This document shows, one piece after another, positions 57,857 through 64,000 of a DNA stretch of 64,000 nucleotides (positions are counted from its first letter, which is position 1; every line of letters starts with the position of its first letter). The notes below the pieces were generated by a model. That model was given only the letters and a program-made list of their open reading frames with translations. It searched no databases and was not told the DNA's origin. Both the position numbers and the translations under genes were made by a program. Origin of the DNA: Pseudomonas fluorescens (lineage in GTDB: Bacteria; Pseudomonadota; Gammaproteobacteria; Pseudomonadales; Pseudomonadaceae); assembly GCF_902497995.1 (NCBI RefSeq), contig NZ_CABVII010000002.1, positions 348,144 to 412,143 on the forward strand. The letters run 5' to 3'.

Positions 57857-58819
57857 ATGTCCGATAAAATTGAACTTCGCGCAGAGGTGCCGTCCGAATT
57901 GGGCGGCCAACGCCTCGATCAAGTCGCCGCACAATTATTCGCTGAGCACTCGCGCTCGCGCCTTTCCGCCTGGATCAAAGACGGCCGCCTGACTGTGGAT
58001 GGGGCGGTTATCCGCCCGCGAGACATCGTTCACGGTGGCGCCATTCTTGAGTTGACTGCCGAGCAGGAAGCTCAGGGCGAATGGATCGCTCAAGACATCG
58101 AGCTGGACATCGTCTATGAAGACGACGACATCCTGGTGATCAACAAGCCTGCGGGCCTGGTGGTGCATCCGGCTGCCGGTCATGCTGATGGCACCTTGCT
58201 CAACGCCTTGCTGCACCATGTGCCGGACATTATCAATGTGCCCCGCGCCGGTATCGTGCATCGCCTGGACAAGGACACCACCGGTCTGATGGTGGTGGCC
58301 AAGACCATTCAGGCGCAGACGCAGCTGGTCACACAGTTGCAGAGCCGCAGCGTCAGCCGCATCTATGAATGCATCGTGATTGGCGTGGTGACCGCCGGCG
58401 GCAAGATCAATGCGCCGATCGGTCGTCATGGCCAGCAACGCCAGCGCATGGCGGTAATGGAAGGTGGCAAGCAAGCCGTCAGCCATTACCGTGTGCTCGA
58501 GCGTTTCCGCTCTCACACTCACGTGCGGGTGAAGCTGGAAACCGGTCGTACGCACCAGATTCGTGTACACATGGCGCACATCAACTACCCGTTGGTCGGA
58601 GATCCTGCCTACGGCGGTCGTTTCCGTATTCCGCCGGCTGCCAACCCAACGATGGTTGAATCGCTGAAAAACTTCCCGCGTCAGGCGCTGCATGCGCGGT
58701 TCCTGGAGCTGGATCACCCGACCACCGGCCAGCGCATGAGCTGGGAATCGCCGTTGCCGGAAGATTTCGTCTGGTTGCTGACCCTGCTCAAGCAAGACCG
58801 CGAGGCGTTCATCGGATGA
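57857..58819 (+). CDS. rluD: 23S rRNA pseudouridine synthase D
   Basis: Makes pseudouridines at positions 1911, 1915 and 1917 of 23S rRNA helix 69, which matters for ribosome function. The 320-residue protein has an S4 RNA-binding domain (about 15-75: [20 protein letters not shown]) and the catalytic domain with [15 protein letters not shown] (catalytic Asp). I chose the ATG at 57857. Its stop overlaps the pgeF ATG (ATGA), so the two are coupled. Confidence 0.95.
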   Translation: MSDKIELRAEVPSELGGQRLDQVAAQLFAEHSRSRLSAWIKDGRLTVDGAVIRPRDIVHGGAILELTAEQEAQGEWIAQDIELDIVYEDDDILVINKPAGLVVHPAAGHADGTLLNALLHHVPDIINVPRAGIVHRLDKDTTGLMVVAKTIQAQTQLVTQLQSRSVSRIYECIVIGVVTAGGKINAPIGRHGQQRQRMAVMEGGKQAVSHYRVLERFRSHTHVRVKLETGRTHQIRVHMAHINYPLVGDPAYGGRFRIPPAANPTMVESLKNFPRQALHARFLELDHPTTGQRMSWESPLPEDFVWLLTLLKQDREAFIG

Positions 58820-59541
58820 GTGACTGGCTGATTCCCGACTGGCCTGCGCCTGCCGGGGTGAAAGCCTGTGTGACCACCCGTGCGGGCGGCGTCAGTCTGG
58901 CGCCGTTCGACAGCCTCAACCTCGGCGATCACGTCGACGACAGCCCCGAAGCTGTTGCCGAAAACCGTCGTCGCCTGACCGATCATTTCTCTATCCGACC
59001 GGCCTGGCTGCAGCAGGTTCACGGCATTGCCGTGGCTCATGCTGAGCCGAGCCTGGTGGCTACTGCCGACGCCAGCTGGACGGCAACGCCCGGTATCGCC
59101 TGCGCGGCGATGACTGCCGACTGCCTGCCGGCGCTGTTTTGCGACCGTGCCGGCACTCGCGTTGCTGCGGCTCATGCCGGCTGGCGCGGGTTGGCGGCGG
59201 GGGTGCTGGAAGCCACCCTTGACAGTCTGGCTGTGTCGCCAGAAGCAGTGCTGGTCTGGCTCGGTCCTGCCATTGGCCCGCAAGCCTTTGAAGTCGGCCC
59301 GGAAGTACGGGAAGTCTTCATCCAGCAATTGCCTGAAGCGGCGAAAGCCTTCGTTCCGAGCCAGAACGCCGGCAAGTTCATGGCCGACCTCTATGAGCTG
59401 GCGCGTTTGCGTCTGGCTGCGCGTGGTGTCACCGCTGTTTATGGTGGCGGTTTCTGCACCGTGACCGATCCGCGCTTCTTTTCCTACCGTCGCAGCCCGC
59501 GCACCGGCCGGTTTGCCTCCCTTATCTGGCTCGAACGCTAG
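58816..59541 (+). CDS. pgeF: Purine nucleoside phosphorylase of the YfiH/LACC1 family
   Basis: A 241-residue zinc enzyme (YlmD/YfiH, once called polyphenol oxidase or laccase domain) that acts on adenosine, inosine and guanosine and in E. coli also corrects peptidoglycan precursor errors (PgeF). The zinc ligands are visible: His in VTTRAGGVSLAPFDSLNLGDH and QQVHG, Cys in MTADCLP, His in AHAGWRG. It is translationally coupled to rluD by ATGA overlap, the order kept in many gammaproteobacteria. clpB follows after 128 bases with its own heat-shock-type promoter. Confidence 0.93.
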   Translation: MSDWLIPDWPAPAGVKACVTTRAGGVSLAPFDSLNLGDHVDDSPEAVAENRRRLTDHFSIRPAWLQQVHGIAVAHAEPSLVATADASWTATPGIACAAMTADCLPALFCDRAGTRVAAAHAGWRGLAAGVLEATLDSLAVSPEAVLVWLGPAIGPQAFEVGPEVREVFIQQLPEAAKAFVPSQNAGKFMADLYELARLRLAARGVTAVYGGGFCTVTDPRFFSYRRSPRTGRFASLIWLER

Positions 59542-59571
59542 ACTTCCCTGATCTGCGTCAACTGTACGACG

Positions 59572-59599
59572 CTTGAATCTCCCAGAATCGACCGCATCT
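59572..59599 (+). promoter_or_regulatory. Sigma-32 (heat-shock) promoter of clpB
   Basis: CTTGAA (59572-59577), 14-base spacer, CCGCATCT (59592-59599). This matches the sigma-32 consensus CTTGAA-N13-15-CCCCATNT with one change. It is 70 bases before the clpB ATG. Confidence 0.8.
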
Positions 59600-59669
59600 A
59601 AGTGGTATCTGGCAGGTTTCTTCATTCAGGATGTTTATAGGTCCGGCCTGCTCAAAAGGAAGGTGACCC

Positions 59670-62234
59670 ATGCGTATAGACCGTTTAACCAGCAAGTTGC
59701 AGTTAGCCTTGTCCGATGCCCAATCCCTGGCTGTCGGTCTCGATCATCCGGCCATTGAACCGGCACACTTGATGCAAGCCATGCTTGAACAGCAGGGTGG
59801 TTCGATCAAGCCGTTGCTGATGCAGGTGGGCTTTGACATCAACAGCCTGCGTAAAGAGCTGACCAAAGAGCTCGACCAGCTGCCGAAAATCCAGAACCCC
59901 ACCGGCGACGTCAATATGTCGCAGGATCTGGCGCGCCTGCTCAACCAGGCCGATCGCCTGGCCCAGCAGAAGGGCGACCAGTTCATTTCCAGCGAGCTGG
60001 TGCTGCTCGCCGCCATGGACGAGAACAGCAAGCTTGGCAAGTTGTTGCTCGGCCAGGGTGTGAGCAAAAAAGCCCTGGAAAACGCGATCACCAACCTGCG
60101 TGGCGGTGAGGCTGTCAATGACGCCAACCACGAAGAGTCGCGCCAGGCCCTGGACAAGTACACCGTCGACCTGACCAAGCGCGCCGAAGAAGGCAAGCTC
60201 GATCCGGTGATCGGCCGTGACGACGAAATTCGCCGGACCATCCAGGTGCTGCAACGTCGTACCAAGAACAACCCGGTGCTGATCGGTGAGCCTGGCGTCG
60301 GTAAAACCGCGATCGCAGAAGGCCTGGCCCAGCGCATCATCAACGGCGAAGTGCCCGATGGCCTGAAAGGCAAGCGCCTGCTGTCCCTGGACATGGGGTC
60401 GCTGATTGCCGGTGCCAAATATCGCGGCGAGTTCGAAGAGCGCCTCAAATCCCTGCTCAACGAGCTGTCGAAGCAGGAAGGGCAGATCATCCTGTTCATC
60501 GACGAACTGCATACCATGGTCGGCGCCGGCAAGGGCGAAGGCTCGATGGATGCCGGCAACATGCTCAAGCCGGCATTGGCTCGTGGCGAGTTGCACTGCG
60601 TCGGCGCCACCACGCTCAACGAGTACCGCCAATATATAGAGAAGGATGCCGCCCTCGAACGGCGCTTCCAGAAAGTCCTGGTGGATGAGCCGAGTGAAGA
60701 AGACACCATCGCTATCCTGCGTGGCCTGAAAGAGCGTTACGAGGTTCACCATAAGGTGGCGATCACCGACGGCGCGATCATTGCCGCCGCCAAGCTCAGC
60801 CATCGCTACATCACGGATCGTCAATTGCCGGACAAGGCCATCGACCTGATCGACGAAGCCGCCAGCCGCATCCGCATGGAAATCGATTCCAAGCCGGAAG
60901 TGCTGGACCGTCTGGAGCGCCGACTGATTCAGCTGAAGGTGGAATCCCAGGCGCTGAAGAAAGAAAGCGACGACGCGGCGAAGAAACGCCTGGAAAAACT
61001 CCAGGAAGAAATCGCCCGTCTCGAACGTGAGTATTCGGACCTGGAGGAAATCTGGAATTCGGAAAAGGCCGAAGTCCAGGGTTCGGCGCAGATCCAGCAG
61101 AAAATCGAACAGTCCCGTCAGGAACTGGAAGCCGCGCGCCGTAAAGGCGACCTGAACCGCATGGCCGAGCTGCAATACGGGGTGATCCCGGACCTGGAGC
61201 GCAGCCTGCTGATGGTCGACCAGCACGGCAAGAGCGAAAACCAGTTGCTGCGCAGCAAGGTCACTGAAGAAGAGATCGCCGAAGTCGTGTCGAAGTGGAC
61301 CGGCATTCCGGTATCGAAAATGCTCGAAGGCGAGCGCGACAAGCTGATGAAGATGGAAAGCCTGTTGCACCAGCGTGTGATCGGCCAGGACGAAGCGGTG
61401 ATTGCCGTCTCCAACGCGGTGCGGCGTTCGCGGGCCGGGTTGTCCGACCCGAATCGCCCGAGCGGCTCGTTCATGTTCCTCGGTCCGACCGGGGTCGGTA
61501 AAACCGAGTTGTGCAAGGCGCTGGCCGAGTTCCTCTTTGATACTGAAGAGGCGATGGTGCGGATCGACATGTCCGAATTCATGGAGAAACATTCCGTGGC
61601 TCGACTGATCGGTGCGCCACCAGGCTACGTAGGCTATGAAGAAGGCGGTTACCTGACCGAGGCGGTGCGTCGCAAGCCTTACTCGGTGATCCTCCTGGAC
61701 GAGGTCGAGAAAGCCCACCCGGACGTCTTCAACATCTTGCTGCAAGTGCTTGAAGATGGCCGCCTGACCGACAGCCATGGCCGCACGGTGGATTTCAAGA
61801 ATACCGTGATTGTCATGACGTCCAACCTGGGGTCGGTGCAGATCCAGGAACTGGTCGGTGACCGTGAGGCGCAGCGCGCGGCGGTGATGGATGCGATTTC
61901 CACGCACTTCCGGCCGGAGTTCATCAACCGGGTCGACGAAGTGGTGATCTTCGAGCCGCTGGCGCGGGATCAGATCGCGGGTATTACCGAGATCCAGTTG
62001 GGGCGTCTGCGCGCTCGTCTGACCGAACGGGAACTGAAGCTGGAACTCAGCCCTGAGGCGATGGACAAGCTGATCGCGGTCGGGTACGACCCGGTATACG
62101 GCGCACGACCGCTCAAGCGAGCGATTCAGCGCTGGATCGAGAACCCGTTGGCGCAGCTGATTCTGTCGGGTCGATTCATGCCCGGCGACACCGCCAAGGG
62201 TGTCGTGGAAAACGACGAAATCGTCTTCGTCTGA
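59670..62234 (+). CDS. clpB: ATP-dependent disaggregase ClpB
   Basis: Hexameric AAA+ chaperone that pulls proteins out of aggregates with DnaK. The 854-residue protein has a Clp N domain (about 1-150), AAA-1 with GEPGVGKTA (about 206-214), a coiled-coil M domain (about 400-525, Glu/Lys/Gln-rich), AAA-2 with GPTGVGKTE (about 608-616) and the Clp C-terminal domain. It lacks the IGF/L loop needed to bind ClpP, as expected for ClpB. Heat-shock control is supported by the promoter upstream. A REPIN and the tRNA cluster follow. Confidence 0.98.
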   Translation: MRIDRLTSKLQLALSDAQSLAVGLDHPAIEPAHLMQAMLEQQGGSIKPLLMQVGFDINSLRKELTKELDQLPKIQNPTGDVNMSQDLARLLNQADRLAQQKGDQFISSELVLLAAMDENSKLGKLLLGQGVSKKALENAITNLRGGEAVNDANHEESRQALDKYTVDLTKRAEEGKLDPVIGRDDEIRRTIQVLQRRTKNNPVLIGEPGVGKTAIAEGLAQRIINGEVPDGLKGKRLLSLDMGSLIAGAKYRGEFEERLKSLLNELSKQEGQIILFIDELHTMVGAGKGEGSMDAGNMLKPALARGELHCVGATTLNEYRQYIEKDAALERRFQKVLVDEPSEEDTIAILRGLKERYEVHHKVAITDGAIIAAAKLSHRYITDRQLPDKAIDLIDEAASRIRMEIDSKPEVLDRLERRLIQLKVESQALKKESDDAAKKRLEKLQEEIARLEREYSDLEEIWNSEKAEVQGSAQIQQKIEQSRQELEAARRKGDLNRMAELQYGVIPDLERSLLMVDQHGKSENQLLRSKVTEEEIAEVVSKWTGIPVSKMLEGERDKLMKMESLLHQRVIGQDEAVIAVSNAVRRSRAGLSDPNRPSGSFMFLGPTGVGKTELCKALAEFLFDTEEAMVRIDMSEFMEKHSVARLIGAPPGYVGYEEGGYLTEAVRRKPYSVILLDEVEKAHPDVFNILLQVLEDGRLTDSHGRTVDFKNTVIVMTSNLGSVQIQELVGDREAQRAAVMDAISTHFRPEFINRVDEVVIFEPLARDQIAGITEIQLGRLRARLTERELKLELSPEAMDKLIAVGYDPVYGARPLKRAIQRWIENPLAQLILSGRFMPGDTAKGVVENDEIVFV

Positions 62235-62242
62235 TCCGCCGT

Positions 62243-62362
62243 TGTAGGAGCTGGCTTGTCGGATCGCCGCACCGCAGCGATGGTCGTCAACGATAACGCG
62301 TACTTCCTGGATGAACGCGGTGTCATTGAGTCCTTCGCCGACAAGCCGGTCTCGCTCCCACA
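62243..62362. repeat. REPIN of the second family, after clpB
   Basis: Left arm TGTAGGAGCTGGCTTGTCGG(AT), right arm ending CAAGCCGGTCTCGCTCCCAC, with a long loop containing GTCAACGATAACGCGTACTTCC and GGATGAACGCGG. Part of the loop matches the repeat at 56556-56670. Confidence 0.72.
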
Positions 62363-62418
62363 TAATCCGTAACTGAACAGCTTTGCTCGCATTGCGAGGT
62401 CTTTTTTTCATTAGGTTG

Positions 62419-62447
62419 TTGAACTGAAAGGAAAAGGCTTGTAAAGT
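62419..62447 (+). promoter_or_regulatory. Candidate tRNA operon promoter P1
   Basis: TTGAAC, 17-base spacer, TAAAGT, followed by a GC-rich GCGCCCCGC discriminator, a feature of stringently controlled promoters. Confidence 0.55.
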
Positions 62448-62541
62448 GCGCCCCGCAGTAAGTCGCTCCGAAGGGTTTCCGCTCCCCAAGCAGGAATCCA
62501 AAATAAGTTGCAAATCATTAACTTGAAAGCAATTTAGGGGG

Positions 62542-62569
62542 TTGACAGAGGTGCTGAAGATTGTAGAAT
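62542..62569 (+). promoter_or_regulatory. tRNA operon promoter P2
   Basis: TTGACA (consensus), 16-base spacer, TAGAAT, followed by AGCGCGCC, again a GC-rich discriminator. It is 89 bases before tRNA-Asn. Confidence 0.78.
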
Positions 62570-62657
62570 AGCGCGCCTCAGACACACGAACGCAGCGATG
62601 CGAACGGGTCGAAGAGAACGCAGTAAAGCTTCAAAGTTGTAAATTGAAATGTGTAGT

Positions 62658-62733
62658 TCCGTGATAGCTCAGTCGGTAGAGCAAATGACTGTTAATCATT
62701 GGGTCCCAGGTTCGAGTCCTGGTCACGGAGCCA
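62658..62733 (+). tRNA. tRNA-Asn (GTT)
   Basis: Acceptor stem TCCGTGA pairs with TCACGGA; the D arm has TAGCTCAGTCGGTAGAGC; the anticodon loop reads CTGTTAA (GTT); the T arm has GGTTCGAGTCC. The CCA end is encoded. It is the first gene of the cluster. Confidence 0.97.
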
Positions 62734-62742
62734 ATTTCAAAC

Positions 62743-62819
62743 CGGGGTATAGCGCAGTCCGGTAGCGCGCCTGCTTTGGGAGCAGGATGTCAGGAGTTCG
62801 AATCCCCTTACCCCGACCA
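62743..62819 (+). tRNA. tRNA-Pro (TGG), first copy
   Basis: Acceptor CGGGGTA pairs with TACCCCG; anticodon loop TTTGGGA (TGG); T arm GAGTTCGAATC; encoded CCA. It is identical to the copy at 62997-63073. Confidence 0.97.
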
Positions 62820-62824
62820 TTTTT

Positions 62825-62900
62825 GGGTCGTTAGCTCAGTTGGTAGAGCAGTTGGCTTTTAACCAATTGGTCGTAGGTTCGAATCCCACACGACCCACCA
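62825..62900 (+). tRNA. tRNA-Lys (TTT)
   Basis: Acceptor GGGTCGT pairs with ACGACCC; D arm TAGCTCAGTTGGTAGAGC; anticodon loop CTTTTAA (TTT); encoded CCA. It is followed by a terminator at 62965-62994. Confidence 0.97.
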
Positions 62901-62964
62901 TTTTTGAAACCAGTTAACGCTGGGATCAGATCTTAAGATCAGAGGCCAAAAGCGCTGATCGAAG

Positions 62965-62994
62965 AAGGCGACTTGTAAAGGTCGCCTTTTTTTT
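62965..62994 (+). terminator. Terminator after tRNA-Lys
   Basis: AAGGCGAC (62965-62972), TTGTAAAG loop, GTCGCCTT (62981-62988) and a T-run of eight. The second tRNA-Pro starts 3 bases later, so its expression needs read-through or an own promoter. Confidence 0.9.
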
Positions 62995-62996
62995 AC

Positions 62997-63073
62997 CGGG
63001 GTATAGCGCAGTCCGGTAGCGCGCCTGCTTTGGGAGCAGGATGTCAGGAGTTCGAATCCCCTTACCCCGACCA
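62997..63073 (+). tRNA. tRNA-Pro (TGG), second copy
   Basis: A 77-base gene identical to the first tRNA-Pro, including the encoded CCA. It lies directly after the terminator of the Asn-Pro-Lys group, with no clear promoter in the two bases between. A second terminator follows. Confidence 0.95.
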
Positions 63074-63077
63074 TATT

Positions 63078-63114
63078 GAAAATCCTCGTATCGAAAGATA
63101 CGGGGATTTTTTTT
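63078..63114 (+). terminator. Terminator after the second tRNA-Pro
   Basis: AATCCTCGTATC, GAAA loop, GATACGGGGATT (one mismatch), then eight T. Confidence 0.9.
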
Positions 63115-63130
63115 GTCTGCAGCAAATGCA

Positions 63131-63164
63131 AAAAAGCCCCGCTTCTTGGGGAAAGAAGCGGGGC
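63131..63164 (-). terminator. Terminator of the EF-hand gene
   Basis: GCCCCGCTTCTT (63136-63147) and AAGAAGCGGGGC (63153-63164), 12-bp perfect stem. On the minus strand it is followed by TTTTTTGC. Confidence 0.9.
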
Positions 63165-63181
63165 GGGTGCTATTCCCGGTC

Positions 63182-63583
63182 TCAGCTGTTGTCTTTGAGG
63201 TGCTCGAACAAGCCTTTTGGCATTTTCTTGCCATTGGCTTCGTAGTTGGCCTTCACGTTATCAAAAGCCTCCTGCTCGTCGATCTGGCCATCATGGCTGG
63301 TGTCGATCTTGTCGAAGTCGGCCTTGGGCGCCACTTTCAGGAATTCCGCGCGGGATACCTTGCCATCACCATCGGTGTCGGTCCGGGCCATCGATTCATC
63401 GCCACACTTGCCTTCGCCGCATTTGCCTTCCGGGGTTTTCACCACCTGTTCGGCCGAGGCCAGCAGATAGCCCTGGGTCAGAGGCTGTGAAGCAAACACG
63501 GAACCGGACAACATCATGCCTCCGGCCAGGACAGCGCCAAGCAGGCCAATGGAGTTTTTGCCGAGAGTAGGGGTACGGGACAT
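63182..63583 (-). CDS. Exported EF-hand protein with EGKCG repeat
   Basis: A 133-residue protein: signal peptide (about 1-32, with LLGAVLAGGMMLSGSVFASQ), then EGKCGEGKCG at residues 52-61 (only two cysteines, Cys55 and Cys60), then two EF-hand loops (69-80, DTDGDGKVSRAE; 94-105, DTSHDGQIDEQE) that should bind calcium. The EGKCG repeat is the signature of HvfA-type precursor peptides, which MNIO enzymes convert into metal-binding forms (from memory). No MNIO (DUF692) or partner gene is visible here, so it may be an orphan or unmodified. AGGAGA precedes the ATG at 63583. Periplasmic calcium or copper handling is possible. Confidence 0.85.
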   Translation of the reverse strand: MSRTPTLGKNSIGLLGAVLAGGMMLSGSVFASQPLTQGYLLASAEQVVKTPEGKCGEGKCGDESMARTDTDGDGKVSRAEFLKVAPKADFDKIDTSHDGQIDEQEAFDNVKANYEANGKKMPKGLFEHLKDNS

Positions 63584-64000
63584 TTACATTCTCCTGGGTT
63601 GCACGACACAACCGTTCGATAAGGGACGCCACGCAAGTGCGGCGGTAGCCGAAGCAGGCGGTGCCGTGCTCGGGTGTGGCCATTTAGCGGGGGTGGTGTA
63701 TCGCTACTGTGTCGCGCAAGGAGGGAGTTTGTAAGCGAAGGGGCTGGATCGGGGGTAGAGATACAGTGAGACACAAATCTACAGATCATTGGAGATCAAA
63801 TGTGGGAGCGGGCTTGCTCGCGAATGCGGTGGGTCAGTCAACATTTATGTCGATTGATCCACCGCATTCGCGAGCAAGCCCGCTTGTATGCTAGGACTTG
63901 AAGGGAGGAGAAGGGACAAAGCCCGATTCTGACTGTTGACGCAGTACAGATCCGTGGGAGATTTCGCCCCTCCTCCTTTCACCCAAGCGCCGATAAAGAA
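63584..64000. other. Right-end intergenic region
   Basis: 417 bases with no convincing gene. It holds the EF-hand gene promoter region and the partial REPIN at 63801-63884. A 61-codon frame (63709-63894) crosses the repeat and is not called. The last 100 bases carry a purine-rich GGGAGGAGAAGG and its pyrimidine counterpart; the neighbouring gene lies beyond the window. Confidence 0.5.
63801..63884. repeat. Truncated REPIN near the right end
   Basis: Left arm TGTGGGAGCGGGCTTGCTCG(CGAATGCGGTGG) is intact. The right arm CCACCGCATTCGCGAGCAAG(CCCGCT) stops short: TGTATGC replaces the usual CCCACA end. Confidence 0.85.

Larger units (their letters stand above)
62235..62657. other. Intergenic region clpB-tRNA-Asn
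   Basis: A 423-base gap with a second-family REPIN at 62243-62362, a weak terminator (CTCGC-ATT-GCGAG then seven T, 62386-62409) and two tandem promoters for the tRNA operon (62419-62447 and 62542-62569). No coding frame of interest. Confidence 0.6.

Noticed and set aside
59703..62585. 960-residue open frame antisense to clpB
   Set aside because: It is the reverse-strand shadow of a high-GC gene. clpB on the plus strand has full family motifs; the antisense frame has none and no ribosome binding site.
63709..63894. 61-codon frame at the right end
   Set aside because: It runs through a REPIN and has no start signal; repeats often give short open frames.

Overview
The window reads as chromosomal DNA of a fluorescent Pseudomonas (P. 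fluorescens group). Three things point there: GC-rich codon use, many short inverted repeats of the Pseudomonas REP/REPIN type (arms resembling GTGGGAGCGGGCTTGCTCGCG and variants), and gene order. From memory of P. aeruginosa PAO1, the blocks ispB-rplU-rpmA-obg-proB-creA-rpsT-murJ-ribF-ileS-lspA-fkpB-ispH, the minor pilin operon, pilRS, bamD, rluD, pgeF and clpB keep the same order. Most of the window is conserved core genome. I see no insertion sequence, prophage or CRISPR array.

Layout. 1-3.3 kb: the start of an MFS exporter, then cioAB for a cyanide-insensitive bd-type oxidase with a small DUF2474 protein and a perfect ANR/FNR box upstream. 3.3-9.2 kb: rlmG, a LuxR-type solo regulator, fpr, mscL, radA and the broken 3' end of a PilZ gene. 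9.2-15.6 kb: cstA with its YbdD partner, a COG0523 GTPase, and a DctA-type transporter followed by two GntR/FadR regulators. 16-21.6 kb: glyA, ettA, gdhA and a Gre-like factor. 21.9-31.8 kb: a DUF4105/DUF3015 pair, a Lon-like protease, two unassigned genes including a large lipoprotein, a UPF0114 membrane protein, DUF6482, fklB and a Fur-box gene of unknown function. 32-38 kb: yjdM, ispB, ribosomal protein genes, obg, proB, creA and rpsT. 38-46 kb: murJ, then the tight ribF-ileS-lspA-fkpB run and ispH. 45.7-56.5 kb: type IV pilus genes (fimT-like, fimU-pilVWX-pilY1-pilE), thiO, and pilSR with a PP0621-type gene. 56.7-62.2 kb: bamD divergent from rluD-pgeF, then clpB with a sigma-32-like promoter. 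62.4-63.1 kb: tRNA-Asn, -Pro, -Lys, a terminator and a second identical tRNA-Pro. 63.2-63.6 kb: a secreted EF-hand protein carrying an EGKCGEGKCG motif.

The genes divide into respiration and carbon uptake (cio, cstA, dctA), translation (ribosomal proteins, ileS, ettA, obg, rluD, tRNAs), envelope biogenesis (murJ, lspA, bamD, ispB), type IV pili and stress (clpB, Lon-like, mscL, radA). The least ordinary items are the EGKCG EF-hand protein, the PilZ remnant, the double-GntR dctA locus with two GGT-N3-ACC sites, the Fur-box 85-residue protein, the Lon-like protease with a degenerate P-loop, and a REPIN whose two arms come from different families. All assignments come from reading the sequence and from memory of families; no database search was run.
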